Assembly (NCBI GenBank): GCA_031428275.1 | Contig: JANPPC010000014.1 | Span: forward strand, 1 to 64,000 | Length of the DNA stretch: 64,000 bases | Direction of reading: 5' to 3' | DNA from: Pseudobdellovibrio sp031428275 | Lineage (GTDB): Bacteria; Bdellovibrionota; Bdellovibrionia; Bdellovibrionales; Bdellovibrionaceae | In this document: positions 44,437-52,622 of the stretch, piece after piece | How the letters are laid out: every line of letters starts with the position of its first letter | How positions within the stretch are numbered: position 1 is the stretch's first letter | Notes under the pieces: generated by a model | What the model was told of the DNA's origin: nothing | The model's input: the letters and a program-made list of their open reading frames with translations, nothing else | The model's database searches: none | Made by a program: the position numbers and the translations under genes

Positions 44437-45690
44437 ATGGCACATTTTCAAATCGAACTATTAGATAACACAAAACAAACTTGGGAAATCGGCGACTACT
44501 GCAATATCGGCAGCGATTCAACTTGCGCAGTTCAAACTTCAAGTTTAGCGGTCGAACCTCGCCACGCCAGACTAGAAACAAAAGACAAACAATTACTTAT
44601 TAAAGATCTTCGCTCAATAGGCGGCACTTATGTGAATGGAGCTCAAGTGTTAGAGGCTGTGCTAAAAGATGGCGATCTCATTTCAGTCGGAGCTTCAGAG
44701 TTCGTTGTTCACGACAAAAACAAAATCACAAAAGAATTTCCACTTTCAAGTAAGTGTGAATACTGGGATCAACAATTAAAAAGTTTAAGTTCAGTGGCCG
44801 CAACCAAATTTCCGGTGCTTTTGCTGGGCCCATCGGGCGCCGGAAAAGATATCGTCGCACAGTCTTTACATGAAACTTCACCTTACGCAAAAGCCCCATT
44901 TATCAGCGTTAACTGCTCGGCTTTAACTGAAACATTGGTCGAAAGCGAATTATTCGGTCACATCAAAGGCAGCTTCACGGGCGCCGTAGCTGATCGTAAG
45001 GGTGCTTTTGAATCGGCGCGTGGCGGAACTTTATTTTTAGATGAAATCGGAGACTTACCTTACGGTCTACAAGCTAAATTGCTTCGCGCTCTAGAAAATA
45101 ACGAGATTCGACCGGTTGGTAGCGATCAATCCGTTAAAACAAACGTTCGCATTATCGCTGCCACACACCAAAACCTATATCAAAAAATTCGCGAAGGAGC
45201 ATTTCGTTCAGATTTATTCTTTCGTTTAAACGTCATTACCATTGAAGCTCCTGCGCTAAAAGAGCGCTTAGAAGATTTTGAAGAGTTACTTTATACATTT
45301 GCGCGCCAGATGAAGGTTCGCTTTTCTCACAACGCAATTCAGCTATTAAAAAAACATGATTGGCCCGGAAATATTCGTGAACTACGTAACGTGGTAGCTC
45401 GTGCTTCAGCCCTATATCCTAAAAAGTATATTGAAGAGCAGCATATCGATCTTCTACTAAACCGTAAAGAGCGCATGGCTCATGCTCAAACGGGCGTCAA
45501 CTACTCTACGACAGCCGATGCAAATCAAATGTCGGTGATTAAAGAGATCGAAAAACAAATGATATTGAAACGTTTAGCCGCTAACAACGGAAATCAAAAA
45601 CGCACTGCAATTGATTTAGGAATGCCGAAATCAACATTGCATGACAGAATTCGCGCTTATGAAATTAATTTGGATGAATTTAAAGGTTAA
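44437..45690 (+). CDS. FHA-domain sigma54-dependent activator
   Basis: 417 residues: N-terminal FHA domain (about 20-95; IGSDSTCAVQTSSLAVEPRH, LIKDLRSIGGTYVNG), AAA+ domain with Walker A LLGPSGAGKDIVAQSL (about 127), the sigma54-contact loop GSFTGA (about 178), Walker B GGTLFLDEIGDLP and an arginine finger region, then a Fis-type HTH (KRTAIDLGMPKSTLHDRIRA). It has no receiver or sensor domain, so FHA binding to a phosphothreonine partner probably controls it. Strong GGGAGG ribosome site. Works with RpoN encoded at 24837. Confidence 0.94.
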   Translation: MAHFQIELLDNTKQTWEIGDYCNIGSDSTCAVQTSSLAVEPRHARLETKDKQLLIKDLRSIGGTYVNGAQVLEAVLKDGDLISVGASEFVVHDKNKITKEFPLSSKCEYWDQQLKSLSSVAATKFPVLLLGPSGAGKDIVAQSLHETSPYAKAPFISVNCSALTETLVESELFGHIKGSFTGAVADRKGAFESARGGTLFLDEIGDLPYGLQAKLLRALENNEIRPVGSDQSVKTNVRIIAATHQNLYQKIREGAFRSDLFFRLNVITIEAPALKERLEDFEELLYTFARQMKVRFSHNAIQLLKKHDWPGNIRELRNVVARASALYPKKYIEEQHIDLLLNRKERMAHAQTGVNYSTTADANQMSVIKEIEKQMILKRLAANNGNQKRTAIDLGMPKSTLHDRIRAYEINLDEFKG

Positions 45691-45691
45691 T

Positions 45692-45722
45692 AAATCGTTT
45701 ACGGCTTTATAATAAACGATTT
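45692..45722. terminator. bidirectional terminator
   Basis: Perfect 10-bp inverted repeat AAATCGTTTA / TAAACGATTT with an 11-base loop between the convergent activator and FliL-like genes; the FliL-like stop codon is inside the stem. Confidence 0.7.
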
Positions 45723-46508
45723 TAAAAGCACCCGACGTACTTGGCCCTGGGTTAAGTGCGAATTTATAATTATTCGGAACTGGTCACATAAATTCTGCTT
45801 GCCGGCAGTCGTGACCAGTTCATCATATGTTTGCTCTTCGACAAATCTTAATAACAAGTCTTTAAATTCAGCTTCACGATCTTTAATCTCGATGATGGCA
45901 TCGGCCGAAATTCCTTCGACGTTTACCTCAAGAGCCAGCATCGGCGTTGGGCCCGAATTCTCAGAGCTCTTCACGTTGATAAACATTTTCGAAAGCGTCA
46001 TCAAATTTTTTGAAAAACGTGGATTATCGTAAAATGATTCAGCTTCATTAAGTGGATTGTAATCTTTAACTTCTTTGTTCCAAGTGGCGTAAGAGTTTAA
46101 AAACAAATTTTCTCGAAAAATATTTCGATTTGCACTCCAAACAAAAAAGACTGCAAAAAGAATGACTGCAACCAGTAGCCAAAATGAAATAACCAGCCTC
46201 GGATTCTCTTTGACATTGATAACTTTTTTTAACTGCGCAGTAAAAGAAATATTTGAAGCTTCCAGCGCAAGAATATTATCTAAGACCGACAGACTTGTAC
46301 CTGGCGGAATTTGTATTTCCTCTAGCTGCTTAATAAAATTTGGATCTTCTTCACCCAATATACTATCAATATCGGCTAAATCTTTCTCGGGATTTGTCTC
46401 GAGCTGTTCTGTCAAAAGCTCGGCAGAACCTTCGCTACTACTAGACGGGACGTCTTTAACGCCGGCATCTTTCGTTTTATCTCGATTTTGGTCCTTATTT
46501 TCACTCAT
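45699..46508 (-). CDS. FliL-like membrane protein
   Basis: About 269 residues. A long acidic, Ser/Glu-rich cytoplasmic region (about 1-95), one membrane helix (LVISFWLLVAVILFAVFFVW, about 105-126), and a periplasmic domain whose end (KDREAEFKDLLLRFVEEQTY, then LVTTAGKQNLCDQ and VRRVLLKSFII) resembles the C-terminal half of FliL, the stator-associated flagellar protein. The cytoplasmic region is much longer than in typical FliL. No flagellar genes are adjacent. A TTG three bases earlier is an alternative start. Confidence 0.65.
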   Translation of the reverse strand: MSENKDQNRDKTKDAGVKDVPSSSSEGSAELLTEQLETNPEKDLADIDSILGEEDPNFIKQLEEIQIPPGTSLSVLDNILALEASNISFTAQLKKVINVKENPRLVISFWLLVAVILFAVFFVWSANRNIFRENLFLNSYATWNKEVKDYNPLNEAESFYDNPRFSKNLMTLSKMFINVKSSENSGPTPMLALEVNVEGISADAIIEIKDREAEFKDLLLRFVEEQTYDELVTTAGKQNLCDQFRIIINSHLTQGQVRRVLLKSFIIKP

Positions 46509-46557
46509 CAAAAAATTTTAATCACAGAACCCTCTATTTTGCACTAAAATTGTAGTT

Positions 46558-47256
46558 ATGAAGAAAACTTACGTCTATTTCTTGTCATTGATCAGTACTT
46601 GCTTTCTGATCGGCTGCGCTGATATTCCGATTAAAACTGTCGCGCATGAAGAAACCAGCACTTCCGATAGGGCGCAAAAAAAAGATGGACCGGTAGCAAA
46701 AGATAATACATCTGAAAAGATTTCTACGTCGAATGCGACACCTGTTAAATTGACTAAAGAAGAACTTGATAAATACGCTTACGAAATTGGTTTAGATCCA
46801 CGTAATGAACTATCTGAAGAAGAAAAACTTCAAGTTGAAAAACGTAAAAAAGTTCGCATGCTAGAACGTGCTCTTGATTCTCAAAAAGAGCGGCTACAAT
46901 ACTCAAAAGTTTTACCGTGGCTAAAGGATGATAACGAAAAATTAGATTATTTATCTATTCCGTCGATTGAAGGTCGCCAGGCTTGGGTAAATCGCAATAA
47001 AATTTGGACGCGCGCCAAAGACTTAAAAGGTTTTGTTGAGGTCATGGAGTCGCAAGATATCGCGGTCGGAATGCCGGCCGACTACGTTCGGAAATCATGG
47101 GGCGAGCCCGACAATATCGAATCGAGCGGAAACGTTATTTATAAGAATGAACGCTGGAAATACTTAAAACAAGTCTCGACTCCACAAGGATATCGCCAAG
47201 AAAAACGCTACGTGTATTTCGAAGGCGGCCGGGTCGTCGGCTGGGAAACCGAGTAG
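46558..47256 (+). CDS. lipoprotein with SmpA-like C-terminal domain
   Basis: 232 residues: signal peptide and lipobox FLIGCAD (cysteine at about residue 21), a charged Lys/Glu-rich helical middle, and a C-terminal stretch IAVGMPADYVRKSWGEPDNI followed by WKYLKQVSTPQG and VYFEGGRVVGWE, the usual pattern of SmpA/BamE-like (BLIP-fold) modules. Anchored to a membrane facing the periplasm. Divergent from the FliL-like gene with only 50 bases between starts, so promoters must overlap. Function unknown. Confidence 0.75.
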   Translation: MKKTYVYFLSLISTCFLIGCADIPIKTVAHEETSTSDRAQKKDGPVAKDNTSEKISTSNATPVKLTKEELDKYAYEIGLDPRNELSEEEKLQVEKRKKVRMLERALDSQKERLQYSKVLPWLKDDNEKLDYLSIPSIEGRQAWVNRNKIWTRAKDLKGFVEVMESQDIAVGMPADYVRKSWGEPDNIESSGNVIYKNERWKYLKQVSTPQGYRQEKRYVYFEGGRVVGWETE

Positions 47257-47294
47257 ATGATTTGCTCTTCGAAAAGGCCCCTATTCTAATAGAC

Positions 47295-49871
47295 TCAGTG
47301 AGCCTCGTCCCAGTTATTACCAATCGAGTAGTTTACTTTTAACGGAACCTTGAGCTGTGCAACAGACTCCATCGCTTGCACGATCGGCTTGACCTGTTCG
47401 TTAATTGCTTCTTCAGTTCCTTCAAAAATTAATTCATCGTGCACTTGTAAGAGCATATCGACCTTCTTAAGAACGCCAGCTACTTCGATCATTGCCATTT
47501 TAACTAGATCGCTAGCGGTTCCCTGAATGGGCGCATTGATCGCCGCACGCTCGCCAAATTTCTTAATCATTCCGTTTGAACTATCAAGTTCAGGAATATA
47601 ACGTCTGCGACCGAACAGTGTTTCAACGTACTTTTGTTCGTGCGCTTTTTGAATTGTACTTTCGATGTAATCTTTGATTCCTTTAAACTGCGTGAAGTAA
47701 CTATCAATTATCTCGGTCGATTCTTTGCGCGATATACCCAAGACATCAGCCAAGCCGTAAGCTCCTTGCCCGTACGCCAAGCCGAAGTTAACGGCTTTTG
47801 CTATACGTCGCTGATCTTTAGTAACTTGATCTAATGATACAGAAAATACTGAAGCAGCCGTCGCCGTGTGAATATCTAAATCGTCCATGAAGGCGCGGAT
47901 AAGCCCAGGGTCTTCAGAAATGTGAGCAAGTACGCGAAGTTCGATTTGCGAATAATCGACTGACAATAACTTCTTGCCGGCCGCCGCCACGAAAGCTTTA
48001 CGAACTTTCTGGCCCTTTTCTGTACGGATCGGAATATTTTGTAAGTTTGGATTTGTACTTGAAAAACGACCCGTCGCCGTTAGCGCTTGGTTGAAGCTTG
48101 TGTGTACACGGTCCGATGCATCTGCCAGCAAAGGTAAAGCATCGACGTAGGTTGATTTAAGTTTTGCAACTTCTCGGTAGTGAATGACTTCTTTACCGAT
48201 CGGGTGTTGTAGCTTTTCTAAAACGTCGTTATCAGTCGAGTATCCTGTTTTTGTCTTTTTTTGCGCTTCTAGCCCGAGTTTCTCGAATAATATGACGCCC
48301 AACTGTTTAGGTGAGCCAATATTGAATTTTTCTCTCGCTAGCTCGTATATCTTTGTTTCTTGCGAAGAAAGTTCCCCGGCTAGCTCTTCAGAAAACTTTT
48401 TTAAAAATTTTAGATCAAGTGCGATACCTTTTTTTTCCATTTTATATAAAATCGGAATAATTGGCTTTTCTAATTTATCGTAAATAATTCTTAAGTCTTT
48501 TTCGTCTAGTTCTTTTTGCACAACTTGGTTTAACTGTAAAAGTGTCTCGTAAATTTCTTTAAACTTTTCAACCTCGCTGGTAAGTTCATTTTCTTGAATT
48601 TCTTTTTTCAAAAAGTACTTCGCTATTTTTGAAATTTCAGAGCTATCCGCCGCACGCAATACATAAGCACCTAGCATTAAATCCCAACCAACCCTTAAGC
48701 TCAGATTGGGGTCTATCCCGATCTCGGTCCAGACGCGCTTTAAATCAAAGCCATTCCAGGTGATGCCTGCGAAGTCGACTTTAGAATTCGATAAGTCAGT
48801 TAAATAAAGATCTTGGCCAAACCCCAGTGCTAATTTTGATAATTCGACAAAGGCGAATGGTTGCTCTCCTAAGCCGATTCGCTTCTGAATTTCTTCAGCG
48901 CTCCATTCTTTAACTGTGATATTGATCGCCGTTAGTGGTGCGCTGGTCTCTTGCATGGCAGGCATTCGTTCTGTGGCAGGAACATGACTAGGGCTGCCGG
49001 TCATTTTGTGCGTTACTTCGCCAGAATCTAGCAATGATTTTTCAAACGATTTGAAATTTAAATCTTGTAAAAAAGCACGTAGTTCGTCTCGTTTTAGGGG
49101 CTGAAGTTTAAAATCATCTATTTTTTTATTGATCGGCACATCGCAAACGATCGTTGCTAATTTCTTTGATAAAAAAGCATTGGCTTCAGAGATTTGTAAT
49201 TTCGTCTTAATGGAAGCGCTCGATATTTTATCAATATTCTTATAAATATTTTCAAGGTCGCCGAACTCTTCAATTAATTTCTGCGCGCCCTTGGGACCAA
49301 GACCCGCAATGCCCGGAATATTGTCCGAACTATCACCGACGATCGCTAAGAAATCAATAAACTGCTTCGGAGTGACCCCGTGCTTTTCTTTCACTAAGAC
49401 TTCGTCAAAAACGACATCTTTCATCGTATCGTACAAAAATACTTTAGGCCCAACCAGCTGACAAAAATCTTTATCTCCGCTAACAATATATGATTCATAA
49501 TTTTCGTCGCGAGCTAAACACGCGATCGTACCAATTAAATCGTCGGCTTCGTAGCTAGGAACTTCTAAATCACAAATCCCGAACAGCGATGCAACTTTTT
49601 TTAAATACGGCATTTGCACTTGCATATCGTCAGGCATATCGGTGCGATTGGCTTTGTATTCGGTATACAAAGCTTTTCTGAACGAGGGTTCTTTGCGGTC
49701 ATAACAAAACACGATGTGATCGGGGTTTTTATCTTTCATCAATTTGACGATCATAGATATAAAGCCGTAAACAGCGTTGACCGGCACTCCGGTTGAAGAA
49801 GTTAACGGGCGAATCGCATAGTACGCCCGAAAAAACATCGAGCTGACATCAACAATGTAGATTTTTTTCAT
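47295..49871 (-). CDS. polA: DNA polymerase I
   Basis: Repair and Okazaki-fragment polymerase, 858 residues. 5'-3' exonuclease domain (about 1-290; VDVSSMFFRAYYA, YEADDLIGT, GDKDFCQLV, GDSSDNIPGI), a shortened 3'-5' exonuclease-like domain (about 325-440), and an intact polymerase (motif A LSVDYSQIELR, motif B KAVNFGLAYGQG, motif C LQVHDELIFE). The proofreading Asp/Glu pair is replaced (AFVELS where DxE is expected) and the later Asp motif is not visible, so proofreading is probably absent, as in Taq. Confidence 0.96.
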   Translation of the reverse strand: MKKIYIVDVSSMFFRAYYAIRPLTSSTGVPVNAVYGFISMIVKLMKDKNPDHIVFCYDRKEPSFRKALYTEYKANRTDMPDDMQVQMPYLKKVASLFGICDLEVPSYEADDLIGTIACLARDENYESYIVSGDKDFCQLVGPKVFLYDTMKDVVFDEVLVKEKHGVTPKQFIDFLAIVGDSSDNIPGIAGLGPKGAQKLIEEFGDLENIYKNIDKISSASIKTKLQISEANAFLSKKLATIVCDVPINKKIDDFKLQPLKRDELRAFLQDLNFKSFEKSLLDSGEVTHKMTGSPSHVPATERMPAMQETSAPLTAINITVKEWSAEEIQKRIGLGEQPFAFVELSKLALGFGQDLYLTDLSNSKVDFAGITWNGFDLKRVWTEIGIDPNLSLRVGWDLMLGAYVLRAADSSEISKIAKYFLKKEIQENELTSEVEKFKEIYETLLQLNQVVQKELDEKDLRIIYDKLEKPIIPILYKMEKKGIALDLKFLKKFSEELAGELSSQETKIYELAREKFNIGSPKQLGVILFEKLGLEAQKKTKTGYSTDNDVLEKLQHPIGKEVIHYREVAKLKSTYVDALPLLADASDRVHTSFNQALTATGRFSSTNPNLQNIPIRTEKGQKVRKAFVAAAGKKLLSVDYSQIELRVLAHISEDPGLIRAFMDDLDIHTATAASVFSVSLDQVTKDQRRIAKAVNFGLAYGQGAYGLADVLGISRKESTEIIDSYFTQFKGIKDYIESTIQKAHEQKYVETLFGRRRYIPELDSSNGMIKKFGERAAINAPIQGTASDLVKMAMIEVAGVLKKVDMLLQVHDELIFEGTEEAINEQVKPIVQAMESVAQLKVPLKVNYSIGNNWDEAH

Positions 49872-49883
49872 ATGCCGGCGAGA

Positions 49884-50099
49884 TTACTCGCTTGCGGTAT
49901 ATTTGTCGACTTGCTCGAGTGATTGCATTTCGATCCACTTTTCGCACATAGCTTCAAGCTTCACTTCTTGTGCACTCTGATCTAATTGTGCCTTTAACAA
50001 CTGCGGATTGATTTGACCCAGCGACATTCGACGGGCCAATTCTTGGCGAGTAAGTCCTAAATACAAATGAGCATACGGAGGCAATTTTTCTAATGACAT
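49884..50099 (-). CDS. small hypothetical protein upstream of polA
   Basis: 71 residues, soluble, Leu/Gln/Glu-rich and helical by eye: LPPYAHLYLGLTRQELARRM then a second helix LLKAQLDQSAQEVKLEAMCE. The first half has an HTH-like rhythm but no clear signature. ATG start; twelve bases before polA, so likely co-transcribed. No function is proposed. Confidence 0.5.
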   Translation of the reverse strand: MSLEKLPPYAHLYLGLTRQELARRMSLGQINPQLLKAQLDQSAQEVKLEAMCEKWIEMQSLEQVDKYTASE

Positions 50100-50194
50100 A
50101 GTTGTACGATTAGAGCTTTTGCTCTATAGCTTGTCGAGTCTTAACGCTGTGCTTAATTAATCAACTAGTCCACGTGTGTCGCCGAGATTATCAA

Positions 50195-50500
50195 CTATTC
50201 CGGGAAAACAAAGATAAGGTCATGTTCGCCGACTAAATCTAATTTATCGCGCGCCTGTCGCTCGATATAGACTGGATCTTTGGCTTGTTTGATTTGTACG
50301 TCTAAAATAGTCGATTGCTTTTGGGCCGCATCGATTTGGTTTTGGATCGTCCCAAGGTCGCGACGTAATCCCCATACTCTCCAAAGAGCGCCGTTAATGA
50401 ATAACGAAATCACAAATATGAATAAACACACCATCAAAACTTTATGTGGCTTATTCAAGAATGTTCTTAGGCGATAGCCGAAATGGTGAAAGTCATTCAT
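50195..50500 (-). CDS. FtsB/DivIC-family cell-division protein
   Basis: 101 residues: short cytoplasmic N-terminus, one membrane helix (KVLMVCLFIFVISLFINGALW, about 20-41), a short coiled coil (RRDLGTIQNQIDAAQKQSTI) and a C-terminal segment DPVYIERQARDKLDLVGEHD, the hallmark of septum-formation initiators where the polypeptide bends next to the membrane. In Gammaproteobacteria ftsB sits beside eno; here eno is 2 kb away on the same strand. Confidence 0.85.
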   Translation of the reverse strand: MNDFHHFGYRLRTFLNKPHKVLMVCLFIFVISLFINGALWRVWGLRRDLGTIQNQIDAAQKQSTILDVQIKQAKDPVYIERQARDKLDLVGEHDLIFVFPE

Positions 50501-50566
50501 CTCGTTATTTCAACATACGAAATAACTGTGCGCAATCTTACGACCCGCTTCACTTGATTACGATTT

Positions 50567-50872
50567 CTACTTCCAACCTTTGGTCGAGCCGTCGATTCGC
50601 TGGCGGCTGCATTTGAAGCGCCCTTCAACGAACGGACGCAAGCTTTCATGCTTAAGATGCCCCTTATTCGAGGCTCGCTCGCGCCAGCGGCGGTAAGCCT
50701 TTGCATCGAGCTGGGTTCTCATGAACTTAATGGTTTCATTCGGAGTCAAACCAAATTGTTGTTGGATTGACTCAAACGCTGTTCGATCTTCCCAGGCCAT
50801 TCGAACAATACGATCTTTATCGTCGATCGAAAATTCATTCCATTTTTTTCGGTTAGTAGCTGAGATTGACAT
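50567..50872 (-). CDS. DUF2805 (TIGR03643-type) protein
   Basis: 101 residues. The central block RIVRMAWEDRTAFESIQQQF, then GLTPNETIKFMRTQL and AYRRWRERASNKGHLKH, is the characteristic DUF2805 pattern, an HTH-like small protein of unknown role; the basic C-terminus would suit nucleic-acid contact. ATG start, overlapping the membrane-protein gene upstream by 20 bases. Confidence 0.8.
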   Translation of the reverse strand: MSISATNRKKWNEFSIDDKDRIVRMAWEDRTAFESIQQQFGLTPNETIKFMRTQLDAKAYRRWRERASNKGHLKHESLRPFVEGRFKCSRQRIDGSTKGWK

Positions 50873-51296
50873 ATGCGCCTTGCTGATAAAAAAAGTACGC
50901 CGCTAAGAAAACCAAACGAAAGCTCCACAAAAATGTTCGGATCCAGTTGGTTCCGACCAGCCGATTAATCTTTTCTACGTCTTGTTTTTCAGAAAGCATG
51001 CTGTGAATGGGTACACTTAGCGTCGCGGTTGCCGCCCACAAGCCGATGATAGTTAACAAGTTAACGATGAAAAAATAACTTGGATGGTTGTAAACTAGCA
51101 TCAAAGCAGTAACGAGTTCGATCAGCATCACCGGCAAAACAATAAAGGTAATTCGGCTCGAGTGTTTCGCATGAAAATCAGTAAAGCGATCTTCACCTAT
51201 GTCTGCAAAAGCTGGGTAGTGCAAAACTTGAATAACCCAAATCAGCCCAGCCATGAATGCACAGCTGATAATTTGTAAGAAAAAAATTAACCCCAC
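50853..51296 (-). CDS. four-helix membrane protein, unknown
   Basis: 147 residues with four clear hydrophobic segments (about 5-23, 50-70, 75-95, 115-138). His/Tyr residues at HYPAFADIGEDRFTDFHAKH recall DUF1772-like small membrane proteins, but I cannot confirm the family. It overlaps the GbsR-like regulator gene by ten bases and the DUF2805 gene by 20, so the three are co-transcribed. Confidence 0.7.
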   Translation of the reverse strand: MGLIFFLQIISCAFMAGLIWVIQVLHYPAFADIGEDRFTDFHAKHSSRITFIVLPVMLIELVTALMLVYNHPSYFFIVNLLTIIGLWAATATLSVPIHSMLSEKQDVEKINRLVGTNWIRTFLWSFRLVFLAAYFFYQQGAYVNLSY

Positions 51297-51769
51297 ATTT
51301 CATCCGAATCTGATAGCAGCAATAACATGAGCTGAGCTCGCTCGATCATGCCGCCCATTTTTTTTTGACGATCCAAATTAACGGAAATTTCTTTTTTAGG
51401 ATCTTTTTCTAATTGATCAAAGCTAGCTTTAATTTTCGCAAGCATCGGTTTTTCGCGACGATTCAATACCTGTCTAATGACTTTACTTACATCTTCTTCG
51501 GCGACATAGCGCTTTGTTTTTGAGTTCTCGCTTTCGGTTTCTAATATAAGGCCTTCGACTTCTAATTCTTTCAAAGCCGGGCTAACTAAGGCTTTCGAGA
51601 CATTTAAAAGCTGCACGATATCGGCGCCAGATAATGCTTTCTCAGAAAGATACACAACAGTCCAGATTTCGCCGTGAATCTTTCTAAAGCCCCAGTACCG
51701 AATAAAGTCTCCAACGAGGTCGGCAAGATCTGCAATTTTAGAAACCGGTTGCTTTTTCATATAGTTCAT
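51287..51769 (-). CDS. GbsR/MarR-type transcriptional regulator
   Basis: About 160 residues. A central winged HTH (ALSGADIVQLLNVSKALVSP, then ALKELEVEGLILE) with the GbsR-like IADLVGDFIRYWGFRKIHGE N-terminus and a helical C-terminus that probably dimerises. The ATG at 51769 lies within a perfect palindrome (51761-51784); an ATG at 51760 is equally possible and no ribosome site is obvious. Divergent from the DCC-OsmC pair, so it probably controls both sides, including itself. The ligand is unknown. Confidence 0.85.
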   Translation of the reverse strand: MNYMKKQPVSKIADLADLVGDFIRYWGFRKIHGEIWTVVYLSEKALSGADIVQLLNVSKALVSPALKELEVEGLILETESENSKTKRYVAEEDVSKVIRQVLNRREKPMLAKIKASFDQLEKDPKKEISVNLDRQKKMGGMIERAQLMLLLLSDSDEMWG

Positions 51770-51784
51770 ACTAATATGAACTAT
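51761..51784. promoter_or_regulatory. palindromic operator between divergent genes
   Basis: ATAGTTCATA-CTAA-TATGAACTAT: perfect 10-bp arms with a 4-base centre, placed over the regulator start and 15 bases before the DCC gene. The size suits a winged-helix dimer. Confidence 0.7.
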
Positions 51785-51798
51785 ATCGGAGGTCAATC

Positions 51799-52197
51799 TT
51801 GGCAGCTGCACTTGGTATTATTTATTACGACGGACTATGCAAAGCCTGCTCGATGGAGATGAATCACTATCGCCGTCTGCCTGGCTCTGAAACCTTCAAT
51901 TTTGTTGATATTACTGAACCTGATTTTGATCCAGCAACGCACGGCCTGGACCCCTTTAAAGTACACAAAGTTATGCATGTACGGGACGCAAGCGGCGCTT
52001 TACACGAAGGCGTAGACGCATTCCGAGCCATCTGGAAACAAATACCGCGTTATCATTTTATGGTGAAACTTTCAGAGAACTATTTTTTTCGTCGCGTTCT
52101 AGAGGGCGGCTACCAAGTGTTCATAAAGATACGTCCTTACTTACCTAGAAAAAAAGCCGACTGCTCTAACAGCCCTTACTGCGAGGTAACCAAATGA
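51799..52197 (+). CDS. DCC-family thiol-disulfide oxidoreductase (DUF393)
   Basis: 132 residues starting with YYDGLCKACSMEMNHYRR: the DxxCxxC motif that names the family, followed by a thioredoxin-like fold and a positively charged C-terminus with two further Cys. TTG start, CGGAGG six bases upstream. Translationally coupled to the OsmC gene by an ATGA overlap. Under the palindrome and probably the GbsR-like regulator. Confidence 0.85.
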   Translation: MAAALGIIYYDGLCKACSMEMNHYRRLPGSETFNFVDITEPDFDPATHGLDPFKVHKVMHVRDASGALHEGVDAFRAIWKQIPRYHFMVKLSENYFFRRVLEGGYQVFIKIRPYLPRKKADCSNSPYCEVTK

Positions 52198-52622
52198 TTC
52201 AATATCCGACTTCATTTTTTGCAACTTCAGAAGCTACAAGCGGAATTCAAACCAAGTGGATTTTTGAAAGCCAACATCAACAGATCAGCTGCTCTGTACC
52301 AACCGAGTTCGAGGGCCCTGGTGGCACCTTTTCACCCGAGGATTTATTTGCACAAGCGCTAACAAATTGTTTTATCGCAACTTTCAAAGTCTATGCAGAG
52401 AAGTCTAAGCTAAATTTTAAATCAGTTACGGCAAACTCTGAATTAATAGTTGATTTAAGCGAAACAAAAAAACCGATCATGAAAAAAATGGTTCTAAACG
52501 TAGTTATTCATGGAGCGCTCAACCCAGAGCGGGTCGAGCTGATAGCACGAAAAGCATTCGATTCAGGCTTTATTCTTAATTCGGTAAAAACCGAAATAGA
52601 ATTTAGCTTGAAACTTATCTAA
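52194..52622 (+). CDS. OsmC-family peroxiredoxin-like protein
   Basis: 142 residues. PGGTFSPEDLFAQALTNCFI carries the first catalytic Cys of OsmC/Ohr; the second canonical Cys, usually in a later VC or C.y.. context, is not evident, so activity may differ from Ohr. Coupled to the DCC oxidoreductase, suggesting a thiol/peroxide-stress pair. It overlaps the convergent eno gene by eight bases. Confidence 0.8.
   Translation: MIQYPTSFFATSEATSGIQTKWIFESQHQQISCSVPTEFEGPGGTFSPEDLFAQALTNCFIATFKVYAEKSKLNFKSVTANSELIVDLSETKKPIMKKMVLNVVIHGALNPERVELIARKAFDSGFILNSVKTEIEFSLKLI

Noticed and set aside
44318..44581. An 87-codon minus-strand frame covering the activator's start.
   Set aside because: It lies antisense to the FHA domain of the sigma54 activator and lacks a ribosome site; the plus-strand gene has GGGAGG and clear domains.
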